Positions 11,336 to 23,600 of a stretch of 64,000 bases of DNA are shown one piece after another. Source of the DNA: Schistosoma haematobium (lineage: Eukaryota; Platyhelminthes; Trematoda; Strigeidida; Schistosomatidae); contig NC_067195.1 of NCBI RefSeq assembly GCF_000699445.3, forward strand, positions 65,778,591 to 65,842,590, written 5' to 3'. Within the stretch, counting starts at the first letter, position 1. The number at the start of each line of letters is the position of its first letter. Made by a program: the position numbers and the translations under genes. The notes under the pieces were generated by a model. The model was given only the letters and a program-made list of their open reading frames with translations, did no database searches and was not told where the DNA came from.

Positions 11336-13457
11336 ACAGTAATTTGATCATCTAATATTGTTCATAAAATGTTTGTTTAAATTCCGTTTTATAGTTGCTT
11401 ATTTCTTTTCTTTTTAAACTCAAAAGAATCTATTTGTCTAAATCGCATGATTGAATGAAATTCATGACTTCATGAATTAAATCTCTTCACAAATAGGATT
11501 ATTTTCCAAATATAGTAATATAAAAACAATGGTATATTTATTGTCAGCTAAGATCAAATTGTTTTGTCATTAAAATCTCATTGTAAATTATTATTTATTA
11601 TTTTCTCTCTCTTTTTCAAATCATAATAATATAAATATTATAATTATAGTTATAAGCAATCTTAAACAGAATCTCTCTATGACGAATTCTTTCTAAATTC
11701 GTTCAATGAAATCTACTGTTGTACATTCATTTATATTTATATCGGATAGTTTTAAAATAAAACACGGAATTGAGAACGATCGATATGATTCGAATATTGA
11801 AATTATGAATTGTTAATGAGATGTAGGTAGAAATTGAGTTATTCACTAAGAGTATCATGTTGAGAGATTCACAACAAATGATGACAGTTTGTCTGTCTCC
11901 GTTTAAGAGATCAGTAGGTGTTATTATTAGTAGTATGTAAAAGAAACAATCACTATTTATTACAACTAAACTATTAGTATAACTATGGATTTCAAATTGT
12001 TTTGAGAGAAATTTATATCCTTAAAAGCATTTGTTCCACTCTATTGTAAATTGACTAAATTTACAAAAAGGATAACTTTAAGACAATAACTAAATGATCT
12101 AAGATAATTTTATCCTTTCCAAAACTTTGATGTCATAGATTCGAACCGATGTAAGCTATTCAACAGTTCACTGATGCAGATCTGGAGAAAAGTCATTGCA
12201 CTGCCTTATATAGTTAATGAATTGATGATTAGATATCATGGTTACTGACATTAACTAATAGTAATGGTAATGAGTAGAATATGAATGTGTTTATCAGTCC
12301 ACTAAAATCAATGTTGATCTATTCTTGATTGGCTAAACCCCAACCAATCATAACATGCCACTGGCTATATGATATCAACATTTAACTATTTCAGATATTC
12401 CGGCAACTTAGGTACTGTGACAGTAAAAATCTTCCACTAAATTTTATAGAATTATTATTCTGACAATTAATCCTGTTTATTCCATACATCTGAGTACAGA
12501 ATCATAACAATCCAGATAGTAACAGGTTATATGGGGTTATTCATACCTTAGATCACTAGATCTACTTAATTATCCATGAGGTTTTGTTTGATATTCAAGT
12601 TATTCTATGGTTATTATAAAAACTTTTAATTTCACAAACAGTAAAAACTTATATTTTATGTTGTTGTGGCTTACTGACTTTGCAAAAGTCTGAAATGAAA
12701 CTTTAACTCATTCATCATCTTGATTTGGAATGTTCACATAAAATGTGGAAAAAAATGGTATTGAAAGAATGTTTAAATATTAGATACATTAGTGTTTTCT
12801 TTGCAACAATAACATTAAACAATACAGTATAGTGTTCAAAAGCTTGAATATTTTGTTCACCTAATACCTGATACTTTTATTTGCAATCTTCAGAGCTGAT
12901 TTATAATAACTAATATTGTTTACAAATTAATTGTAAAAAGTTGATGCCAAATGTTAAGTGACTATTATATGGGTAATTTGTTTCAATCTCCTTAAGTCAT
13001 ACATCAAAATAACTCATGCTTAGATGAATTGCCTAAATGTTAAAACTATTATTCTACCACATTTTACATAAATGATCATCAATATTTACTTATTTCAAAA
13101 TACTAGAATGTTTCAACAGGACTGTTTCCCTGACTAACTGTAAGCATTTTGATCAAAGTAGAAATACTGACTTTTAACTCACCAGTCTTTAGTTTCAAAA
13201 ATTTTCTGGAATATTTTCCTTCAAATAATATATGTACTTAGAATTTAGGAAATTGTTTGATAGAAATTCAAAATGCTTCCATTAAGCTAATCACTGAGTA
13301 ACAAATAGTTATGTTTACCAATAATTTCAGTTGTTTATAATTTTTGCAAAAATATAAGCAAGTGTTAGTTTCAAATGCATCGTCATCAACCAGTTAATTT
13401 ATCAGATTAATTTACCGGAATAGACTGAATGTTATGAGTTAAGACAATAATTTAGGG
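11336..13457. other. No gene or repeat recognised
   Basis: AT-rich intergenic or intronic sequence with no frame above 60 codons, no tRNA-like or splice-flanked conserved segment seen. Confidence 0.5.
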
Positions 13458-13523
13458 TTATTAGTATTACTCTGGTTGAAATCATGAGTCAATTGAAGCT
13501 AGACCAACATGGAAAACCTGGAA

Positions 13524-13569
13524 GCACTGAACGGCCGTTTCGTCCTAATATGGGGCTCATCAGCAGTGC
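13524..13569 (-). ncRNA. Hammerhead ribozyme, canonical CTGATGA core, GTT site
   Basis: Minus strand: stem I GCACTG/CAGTGC, CTGATGA, GAAA and stem III CGGCCG. The cleavage triplet is GTT rather than GTC, and stem II has one C-A mismatch, so activity is probably reduced. Confidence 0.65.
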
Positions 13570-13920
13570 GCATCCACGATCCCGAACCCCGCGAGATTCG
13601 AACCCAGGACCTATCAGTCTCGCGTCAGGTGCTTAACCTCTAGACCACTGAGCTGGCATCCGACGGTGTTAATGTCTAACTTCAACCAATCCACGAAGTT
13701 GTGCCACCGTACACCATTGTCTTCAGTGAGCTGATATCTCACAACAGACATGGTTGAACTCCACTGGTAACGACTTCTCACTAGAACTCCAGGAGTATCT
13801 TCTGAAGTCAGTCACTAGTGGGCTGGTGATTATTATCAGAATAGGTTTTGTGGAGATTTCAGAAATTTCACTGATTGAAATCATGAGTCAATTGAAGCGG
13901 GGGGCGGGATCGTAGATGCT

Positions 13921-13964
13921 CACTGCTGAAGAGTCTTATACTAGGACGAAACGGCCGTCCAGTG
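13921..13964 (+). ncRNA. Hammerhead ribozyme with intact core
   Basis: Stem I CACTG/CAGTG (13921-13925, 13960-13964), core CTGAAGA 13926-13932, stem II GTCT/GGAC, GAAA 13948-13951, minimal stem III (A-C / G-T around GGCC), cleavage after GTC at 13959. All invariant hammerhead positions are present. Self-cleavage predicted, not shown. Confidence 0.75.
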
Positions 13965-14068
13965 CTTCCAGGTTTTCCATGGTAGTCTAGCTTCAACTGA
14001 CTCATGATTTCAACCAGTGAAATTTCTAAAAATCTCCACAAAACCCATTCTGATAATTATTAGTATTA

Positions 14069-15234
14069 GACAATTTTATATAGTTTGTATAAGCTAAAAG
14101 CAATTTTTTGTTATAGGTTTAAAACAGATTAAACCACCTGATACATATCTGTTTCGTTTGCTAGTAGGAAAACGTTGTTCAAAATCGAAGAGATACATAA
14201 GTTACATTCGAAATCAGTTGCCTATACGTTTAGAATCTAGCTGAAAAGAAAACCGGATCTTAGTTGTGATTTTTTTATCGATTTTTGTTCAATCGGTTTA
14301 TTCACTAACTGATTAGTTTATTAAATCTACAAATATTGTCACCTAAATAAATAACCTCATTTTTTAAAGGTTGATTAACACAATCGATAACTAGTTGCTA
14401 ATTGTAACTTAATAATCTTTAAAAACAAAACGGTCCTTTCAACATCAAGATTGATAATTATTATATAAAAAAGAAAAGTGACTAGAAGATTCAAACATGA
14501 CCTTGAGAAAATGTCAATAGTGTATCCTTAGAACATAAATGACTGAATAATGGAATTTCTAATCTTGACTTTCATAATGACCACCATAATTATATTAGTT
14601 TAATTCAGATTATACTTTTTCACAATAAAAACATATTCCTAGATGTTTCCTTACCGTATAACGTAATAAGACTGTACTTCCATTCACGTCGAAAAAGCCT
14701 TATTAAAATATTTTACATCATGTTTTTGCTAACGAATTTTTTCCTTGATTATTTATCTGTAATAATATATATGTAACATAAGATATACTAAACCTCTTAT
14801 ATTCTGTAATCATGAATGTTTTCAATTCAGTTTAAAATCTTGACTATCAACCAACATCTTACAAACAAAACTGATGGTTGATATAAAATCGAGATTCATA
14901 TCTGAATTAATTGTTGAGAATATATAACTATAAAAATGGTTAATGGATTACAATCAAATGGTCTAAGGCTATTATTCCATGCTGTTTATAGAGAAAAACA
15001 AATCTCAATGTTTTGAATTACTCGGATTACTCTTTCCTAGCGTTTGTACTCATTTCATATCAAATATGAAAACAAAGCATTTTATTAGAGAAAACTGATT
15101 TTTTATTTAACAGGTAATTAGATTAAGATAAATAGAGTTGCTATTGATTAAATTTTGATCAATCTGCTTCTAAATTAAACCACTTTCCTTCCATAAAATT
15201 GGACAGATTAATAACAACCAGTTTAAAACAATAT
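14069..15234. other. No gene or repeat recognised
   Basis: AT-rich and featureless up to the LINE B endonuclease fragment. Confidence 0.45.
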
Positions 15235-15748
15235 AACAGAATTGTCAGATTATTTATTATAACAAAGAAGAAGCGAATCACAATGAATGTTATCCAGTGT
15301 TATGCACCCATCAATCACAACAATGAAGATATTAAAAAACAGTTTTATGAAAGGCCGTGGACGACAGTAAGGAAGCACTCAGAGAAATACCTGACCCTCC
15401 TAATGGGAGAATTAAAAACCAAGGTTTAAATGAACAGCAACGGGTATGAATATATTATGGGACAACATGTACTGACTGAGAGAAAAGAATGAAAATGGGG
15501 AGAGATTTGCAAATCTACGTGCATTTAACAAGGTGGTTATAGGTGGCACAATATTTCCTACAAATGCATACACAAAACTATATCGGTCTCACCGGATCAC
15601 ACTACAGAGAAGCATACTGATCATATCAGTACCACTGAAAAATTTAAAAGGACAGTGGAAGATGTACAAACAAAAAGCGGAGCTGACATAGCTTCAGATC
15701 AACACTACCTGATGGTTACCAAGACGAAATTGAAGCTAAAGGGCATTG
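15235..15748 (+). pseudogene. LINE family B APE endonuclease fragment
   Basis: ITMNVIQCYAPINHNNEDIK, LTLLMGELKTKV (equivalent of GDLNAKVG), then NGERFANL-, GGTIFP- and SPDHTTE-like pieces and GADIASDQHYLM (final SDH motif). Interrupted by stops. No RT follows. Confidence 0.7.
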
Positions 15749-17240
15749 GACAATCTCTTAAATTAATTTTACATTTTCTGAGCTTTTTTATACAAAATTA
15801 ATTATCATATTTTGCCTGTTTATCGAATTCACAGTACATTGTTAGGTAGTTTGATAGCTACAGCAAATTGAAGGTATATGGGCTTAAGTGTTGCTTACTG
15901 GCAATCAAACATATTCCAATCTCTGGAGTAGCATCTAAAATCTTCAAAACTTTATGCATTTAACTACGAAACTTCAAATACTATTTCAATGAACATTCCA
16001 AGTTTTCAAAAAAAAATTGTATTTGTTGCTTTAGCTTTAAATATTCATCTTGAGATCTTAAGGAAATGAAAAAATGTAACCATGGAAGCCAGATGAATAA
16101 ATTACCTTGAAATCAATCTAGTGTGTTTCAATTTTAAAAACTGAATTATTCATTATTTTTTATTTGTATAAATGATCATTCATTCTAGAACTTTATAATT
16201 CATTCAACAGTAAAACAAATAGCTTGAATTGAGATTGATTGAGTCACTTTGTATATTATTTAGGTAATCAAATATTGTTGCAAAAGCTTACTCAACAAGT
16301 CATATTTTAATTAAATTTAGAATATGTATGTATTAAATAATGTCTAATAGTTAATCCACCATCTAAGATAAAAACCAATCCTCCAAGGGAATAAGAATTC
16401 TGTTACAAAGAAAAAAAGAGTTAAAGTCAATAGATTGTAATGAAAATCCATAATAGCAGATAATGAAGATCTAAATATTTTGCCAAGGTCCTTATCATTC
16501 AATCAGAAATCATTTTATTTCTGAAAACAGAATATCATGATTAATGAATTCTTTACTGTGATCGATGTGTATTTTTTCCGATTTCATTAAAACAATCGAC
16601 GTATAATCTGTGATTCATGGGTTGTCATATAGCTAGTTAAAAAAAAAGTAGAATAATACAATTTGAAATGAGATGTTTCAATGAGCGCTTAATCTTGAAT
16701 ACATTCAGGAAAAAATGGAATTTTCCACTATACATTTTACAAAAATGATACTTTGTCCAATACTGAAGGTGCTTATAAATATTTTGTTTCTTTTTTTGAT
16801 AATATATCAAGTTTTCTAAAATTTCACACAAATCAGACATTTCATAGCAATATACAATTATTATATGATTTGAGCGATAGACCTATCTTCACTAGGTGGA
16901 AAGTACCTCCAGCCTGAGCATGTTTCCATAAGTGCTCATTGATAACTATCTTTAAGGTAAAATTCTTAAAGCGAATCGTATCGCAAAAAAGAAGAAATTA
17001 CTTACCTATGACATCTGTTAAGAACAACCAAGAGTTGATTCAAAATGAAATAATAAGTATCTTTGAACCCATAATATTGAAACATACCTCTTGTGCTTAA
17101 AGTCTGCATATAAATTTATAAAGGTTTCGTATTATTAAATAATTTTGAAAGACGTCGTAAACGATTCGCTCAATGGTAAGTGATACAAGTAAATTTTAAT
17201 TATGTTGCATGTTTATAAAAGTCCCAAAACCTTCGGTAAA
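15749..17240. other. No gene or repeat recognised
   Basis: AT-rich; a 67-codon minus frame at 16637-16840 is Lys/Ile/Phe-rich and looks like chance. Confidence 0.45.
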
Positions 17241-17646
17241 AATTATTATTATTAATGGCTTTATTCAATATGATATTTTAGGTGCAATATAGAATTTTTA
17301 GCACAAGATATTTCCGCATATTCCCTTTCCTTATTTCTTGATCGATCCTGACGATAAATATTGAGTGATCGCCAATTAGATGTTAGCAGTTCAGGAATCA
17401 ACATCTGAATAATGTATATTCTTTTCGATGCATATTGCCATATTGCAACCACGATATCTCTGATTGGGTTTTTCTGTATTTTGTACAGCGAAATGTTGTA
17501 AACTTTTTACAAACACACCGGAATAGGTTATGAGACTAATAGGTATAATGATGTGTTAAAATAAACAAAAAACAGATAACTTGATGAAAAATTCAGATGC
17601 TAGGAACAGGTAGCCCAGATATTCAAGGAGGCCGCCTCATATCAAA
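17241..17646 (-). repeat. Dispersed repeat R3, copy 1 (LINE 3'-end-like)
   Basis: Same orientation and about 75% similar by eye to 19319-19716. Minus-strand end has TTGAATAAAGCC and an AAT-repeat tail, as at a LINE 3' terminus. A 63-codon frame includes NWRSLNIYRQDRSR, conserved in the other copy. Confidence 0.5.
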
Positions 17647-18271
17647 CAAATTTCTAATCAGTTGTTAAAATCTTGTGACTTTGATCTGTAGCGATAGTTT
17701 CCCAGTTACAATATAATGTACATATGTTATTCCGAATAGACTTATCTGCAAGTAATATGAATTTACTAAGAACTGATTGGTGGTTTAAGAATTACGGATT
17801 ACCGTCATGATATATATGAAACTAGCTTAATATCCAGTGAGCAACTGAATACACTTGTGACAACTGAAAAGACCCTTTAAATGATTATCTATTTTCATCC
17901 CTTTGTATCTTGCAATTTTTTGGGTACTGATGTACATTTTGAGTAAGATTTTTGTTAATTCTTCATCAAAGACCACATCAAGCGATACATAAAATATGTG
18001 ATAAGCAATTTTAGTTTGATGAACTAATTCAATGAAGCTATGGTATAAATAACTAATATGACAACCAACAATAACAATACAACCGATTCCTACCACCCTG
18101 ATTTAAGCTATTGTTTGGAATAATTAGTTCTTAAATCAATATAATTCAGAATTTCCACTGGTAGTAATCCAGTCTAAATTCTTTGGTTGCTGTATATTTT
18201 TTAATGTGAGGAATGTATTCAACTTATTAAAATGTTAGATACTTTTATTTTTATAGCTAAGATATGTATTC

Positions 18272-18846
18272 GATTGAGGTCATAGGCCGATTGACGTTAG
18301 ACCACCATTGAAAACCTGGAAGCACTGGACGGCCATTTCGTCTTACTCTAGGACTCCTCAGCAGTGCGCATCCACAATCCCGCTCGCGGGATTCGAACCC
18401 AGGGCCTTCAGTCTCGCGCGTGAACGCTTAACCTCTTGACAACTGAGTTGGCCGTCATCCAACGGTGTTAATGTCTAACCTCAAACCATCCACAAAATTG
18501 CACCACCATCTTTCGTTGTACTGAGGCAGATACCTGTCTTTACCCGACACGGATTAGCTTCAATGGTCACAGTTTCTCACCAGAACTTCGAGAATTCCCT
18601 CACGAAGTTATTCACTAGTGAACACATGATAATTATCAGTATACGATTGTGGAAATTATTAAGCTTTTGATTGTGATCGTAAATTAATTGATGTTAGACC
18701 ATCATTGAAAACCTGGAAGCACTGGACGGCCATTTCGTCCCATTGTGAAACTCCCTAATAGTGCGCATCCACGATCCAGCTCGCGGGATTCAATCGGTTC
18801 ATGATCTTAATCAAAAACTTAATAATCTCCACAACCCTATACTGAT
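18272..18846 (-). mobile_element. Hammerhead SINE, long form with 13-bp target duplication
   Basis: AAGATATGTATTC at 18259-18271 and AAGATAAGTATTC at 18847-18859 (12 of 13). Contains the minus-strand SINE with intact ribozyme core (18322-18367), tRNA-like boxes, a middle region and a second, same-strand SINE end with a broken core (about 18705-18775). Confidence 0.8.
18322..18367 (-). ncRNA. Hammerhead ribozyme with intact core
   Basis: Minus strand: stem I GCACTG/CAGTGC, core CTGAGGA, three-pair stem II (GTC/GAC), GAAA, short stem III with one G-U pair, GTC cleavage triplet. Only the fourth stem II pair is mismatched. Confidence 0.75.
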
Positions 18847-19318
18847 AAGATAAGTATTCTAATTCATTTTACCTATATTATTTGAATCGTTTATTCTTTT
18901 CGAATGAGACCACAGTTTCATTTTTTTTAAGTTTTTATCTCATGTCCCATTTGACACTGATTCATTTTCTATGAGAATAATCTTGTTTATAAAGAATTAC
19001 TTGTCTATAAAATATCATTTTAATAACATTGATCATTTTTCTTATGTCAGAGAATTCATCTATCATACAAACACAAGCTACATTTCTTTAGGTAAATAAG
19101 TTCACTTTTTGATCAGAATATTCTTGTAATCAAAATATAGAAACGTTTTTTAAGCAATCATTGATTGAAGCTAAAAATACAAATTATTATGATCCAATAG
19201 TTTAATGTATCATCCTCTTTACTCTAATCTAAATTCTAGGTATATTTATAGTTCATTAGTATGAACATATAAAACAAAATAGAGTAAGATATTTGTCCAG
19301 AACTTATTGTTTATATCA

Positions 19319-19716
19319 GTTATTATTATTATTATCAGCTTTATTCAATATTATATTTTTGGTACAATATAGAATTCTCAGCGTAAAGTATTTCAACAAG
19401 TTTCCGTTTCTTTCTTGTTGATCGGTCCTGGCGATAAATATCGAGTGATCGCCAGTTGGATGGTAGTAGTTCACTAAATGAACATCTATATAATGTACAT
19501 TCTTTTCGTTGTATATTACCAGCAACCACATTGTCTCTTATTGAGTTTTTTGTAACTTTGACAGCGAAAGGTTGTACACATTTCAGAAACGCAGCAGAAT
19601 AGGTTATGTGATTAATAAACATAATGATATATTAAAACAAACAAAAATAGATAACTTGCTGAAATATCTAGATGGCAGGAACAGGTAGCCCAGATGCTCA
19701 AGCAGGCCGCCCTTTA
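19319..19716 (-). repeat. Dispersed repeat R3, copy 2 (LINE 3'-end-like)
   Basis: Minus strand ends TTGAATAAAGCTGATAATAA. A 93-codon frame (19341-19622) includes LLPSNWRSLDIYRQDRS and ENSILYQKYNIE, shared with copy 1. Probably the C-terminal end of an unidentified retroelement ORF. Confidence 0.5.
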
Positions 19717-19982
19717 TCAATTTAGAATCTTTTCTTTTAAAACCTTCAAATTGTTTAAATCTTCTCATTAAATTATTTGACTTACAATATATAATGTATG
19801 TGCAAATCACTCATTAGTTTACTGTTAAGCTATGAACCAAATTAGGGTTGATTGACGTACTAAAGTTAAACAAGAAGGAATAAATTCTCTTTTTAGTTGA
19901 TTCTTTGTTAAAACAAGAAGGAAGTATGATATTATTCATCTCTTGTTAATAATTTCGTAATAATATTATCATTAATGAATTA

Positions 19983-20258
19983 TCAGAAGGGGTTTGTGGA
20001 GATTTTAGAAATTTCACAGATTGAAATCATGAGTCAATTGAAGCGCAACTTCATGGATTGGTTGAAGTTAGACATTAACACCGTTGGATGCCGGCTCAGT
20101 GGTCCAGTTGGTTAAGCCCTGAGTTCGAATCCCGCGGGGTGCGGGATCGTGGATGTGCACTGCTGAGGTGTCCCATACTAGGACGAAACGGCCGTCCAAT
20201 GCTTCCAGGTTTTCCATGTTGGTCTAACTTCAATTGACTCATGATTTCAATCTGTGAA
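19983..20258 (+). mobile_element. Hammerhead SINE, short form with perfect 34-bp inverted ends
   Basis: Flanked by the perfect 12-bp duplication ATTAATGAATTA (19971-19982, 20259-20270). Arms 20010-20043 and 20228-20261 are exact inverted repeats (the second overlaps the duplication by three bases). Box A (CGGCTCAGTGG) and box B (GAGTTCGAATCCC) are clear. The ribozyme core reads CTGAGGT, one base off. Confidence 0.88.
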
Positions 20259-20505
20259 ATTAATGAATTAAACAAACATTAATTTTCTAAATAAGCTATT
20301 TACTGACAAATCACAAGTAAATCATTGTTTGTTCATTATTCTTTTAAATTTGTCGTGAACTTTAGAATAGTTCTCATTAAGTGTCAGATTTCAATAATTT
20401 TACCTTCCTAATCTCTGTTGACAATTCGGTGTAAATTTGTGTACACTCGCTTATTGCAGTAATTAAACATTAATTTAATCGGAATTTTTTATTATTATAA
20501 GATAG

Positions 20506-20676
20506 AAGCTTGGATTCGATTATAATGAATCTACAGATGATGCAATAATACCACTTAAAAATTATGTAAGAAACCTTTCTGATGAGTTACTGAAAAATAG
20601 ATTCATTATCACCTCAACCTCCGGTGATCTCAAAAACTCAGTATTTATATATGATACGACTAAAAGTCGCTAACCC
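20506..20676 (+). CDS. Possible host exon, unassigned
   Basis: An open frame begins after an AG-ended T-rich stretch (acceptor-like, ending GATAG) and runs 56 codons to TAA. It reads KLGFDYNESTDDAIIPLKNY and onwards, with mixed, non-repetitive composition. A GTAAGA donor-like site follows LKNY at about 20565. No family recognised and no partner exon found; may be chance. Confidence 0.22.
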
Positions 20677-23600
20677 AATATGCCATGGGAAAGTATTTTA
20701 TCAGGAATGAATTTATCATTTTACCAGTTATGTTGCTGAAATGTACACACCTGCAACCTATCTAGAGAAAGTTATGAACTCGAAATTTCAAAATTTTACT
20801 AAGGTTCCTTTTAGTAAAATCTACTGTCCTTATTATAGACAAAACTACCAGCATAGGTGACTGTTTACGAGCATAGTTGTAATGATTTTTGATGCAAATG
20901 GTTTGAATGTCACCCCATCTTTTATTTTAACAATTATTTAGCATCAGTGCTGTCTAACAAAGTTAATAGCATGTGACCTGTTTATGAATTTCAAGATTAA
21001 TTATTGGTAATTTGATAGCTCTTTACGTCAAACATATATCAACGAAGCATGTTTTGACAAATACAGAAAATGTAACTACGTGAATAAGAGTAAAATTTAC
21101 TCCAAGATACAAAGAGCAATATGATAAACAATACGATATGTGTACAATTAAATGATACTTGGTTACACAAAACTCATAATAAAGTTGATTTCATTGTTTC
21201 ATTAGGTTTGTTTATCGGTGCGAAGTTACTAATCATCACTAAATCAAACAAAAAAAAACTCATCTAAAGGTCGTGGATATAATTGAAAGACGTTGCCTCT
21301 CTGGCAATAGAATATTTTCATTTGATTTACTAGGTGAAGAATAGCAGACAGTTTAGCTGAAAGATTTCAAAATATTGAACAGACAAAAGACTCCATTCAT
21401 TTTCCAGTACGATAGGATTGCTTAATTTTTAAAAAAAAAAAACTTGAAACTGCAGTTCATTGTTCGAAAGGAAACAATCATTTACCCTTAATTATTTTTT
21501 CAAGTCATTTTTAAACTCATATGTCATTCATTTCCATTATCTTTACAGTTTTAATGTTTGACAACTGAATCTATTTTGCTTTACTGAAGACATTTTACTT
21601 TTTAACCACTCTTAACCCAACAATTTATTGAATGACTCAAAATGACGTCTTTTTTTTTAGGATATATCCGGTTTTACCGTTATTTCTAATGAGGCAGCTT
21701 GAGTAATTACAGAAAACTGGGATGTATTTGAATTTTACGCACCATTGTCTACTTCTTCACTGAGATGTTAATTTTGCAATAATCAAGTCAAATATTCATG
21801 TTTTTGAGCGATTGATAAAAGAACTTTAGTCATTATTCGACATTTGTCATTATTTTCAACTTCATCGGGTTAAACGTAAACTACTCTAACTATTCTATGA
21901 ATTTAAGTACAGTTTAGGAAATATTCATATCTGTATCATGATCACTACAACAGCTGGAGGTCATAGGTTTGTAGGTACAAGCCACTTTCAATAAAGGCTT
22001 CTACAAACTTTTCTGAGGATATTCCTTAAACCTTGACCCTGAAAGAAAATGAGTGGAAATACAAAATATGTAATGGATACACTATATACAATTATGATCT
22101 ACTTAGTTTACATAATAAATATCCATAGAACATTTTTACTGTCAGTTCATGTGACCTGATTTCTGTATAAAGAATTTTGTAAAGATTTGGGAACTTTAAT
22201 TTGACTTTCCTAGATCATTGCATTTTTAGAAACCTACTAATTTTGAAAATTTTCGGTTACTTTCACTATGTCATCATACTGACCTGCGATGTTTTCTGTC
22301 AAAACGAATATAAATCTTAGCATTTTTCTTAATTTTATTGTTTTCTTGGGGTTTAAATTTTTCACTTATAGTGATTTACGCATAAGTATTCTTTTTTATT
22401 ATATCAAGATGAACTGGATTTCTGTAAACCATCTATTTACTGATGTAACGTAAGTTCAGTTAAAGTATTTCTTTGATTTTTTAATATCATGACTAAACCT
22501 TGTGACGTAATAATATTTGTAACCGACTCAATGTCACAGTATACGATGAATTAGGTCAATTTTGTTGATCATGTCATGTTCAAAATTAGTAGTTTTTAAA
22601 AACTGGCCGTTTTTTTTTCTATCAAAAGTGAAGTTATACCCGTTGTCCTGTTTTATACTACAACTAGTTAATGATACTTTAATTAATACAAGGTTTCATA
22701 ATTGATCATTGATTTAACTCACATAATATCAATCAATAAATTGAAAGACATTGTTCACTGTAAGATACACAGTGGGTTTACCAAAATATTGAAGAGAATT
22801 AGGGTCTCACATATCAAAAAATATAGTATAATGCATTTTTGAGCACTTACTTGATAGAAGGTTTATAATCGTATAATTTTTCTTTCTTCATTGTACTTCA
22901 CTGTACGTAATCGTCCAAATAACTACCATTTATAGAGTTTTAAATAATGTGAATAGTTGGAAGCCTGATAAGAGTACTTGTGAAACGTTAATAGGGTGAC
23001 TTACTTTCCTGCAGGTAATAATAGAGCTTCCAGAAACCTGAGAATTGTCAACAAACAGAGTAAACCTCAGGCAAGAATAAACTTAGGTAGTAACTCCATG
23101 AACTAAATCTCAGTAGTATTTACAGACATATTGTTTACAAGTATCCGTAATCCTATTCCATTCAACTAGTGTAGTAGGAAGAAAATATTATTAAACTTAG
23201 ATTGCTCTAAATTTTTACTAGATTTTGCAACTAAACTGGAAATTATTCTTGGTTTCAATTATCCTGTCCATGAAATCTGATTTTCCTATTATGTCATCTT
23301 TCAATGCTGTGTTTGGAAAACCAGGTTGTTTGTTCTTTTTTATTAATCATAGACAAATAAATGACTTAATTAGTTTTTAATTCTAAAAGGATTAGTAAAA
23401 TTACGTTCATAATTTCTCCTTATCAGTCCATCTTCTTCACTGACATTTTGCCTCAATGCTATTTGATCAAATTAGGTTGCAACCGCTTACCTACTTTGGT
23501 AACCTTGTGTTCAGTTTCCGTGTATAATATTTTGATGTATCTGTGTTGCACTTTTGTGATGATTATTTGCTAAAGGATACTTTACGTAGTACATAGCTAA

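Larger units (their letters stand above)
13470..14056 (-). mobile_element. Hammerhead SINE, full long form with 12-bp target duplication
   Basis: 587 bp bounded by TTATTAGTATTA at 13458-13469 and 14057-14068. In the minus sense: leader (TCAGAATGGGTTTTGTGG...), an inverted SINE end with its own ribozyme (13921-13964), a middle region, tRNA-like promoter, and the terminal ribozyme (13524-13569). Two ribozyme motifs in opposite orientation in one element. Confidence 0.85.

Noticed and set aside
13600..13660. tRNA-like segments of the SINEs as real tRNA genes
   Set aside because: They have box A and box B but no complete cloverleaf and are embedded in repeated elements.
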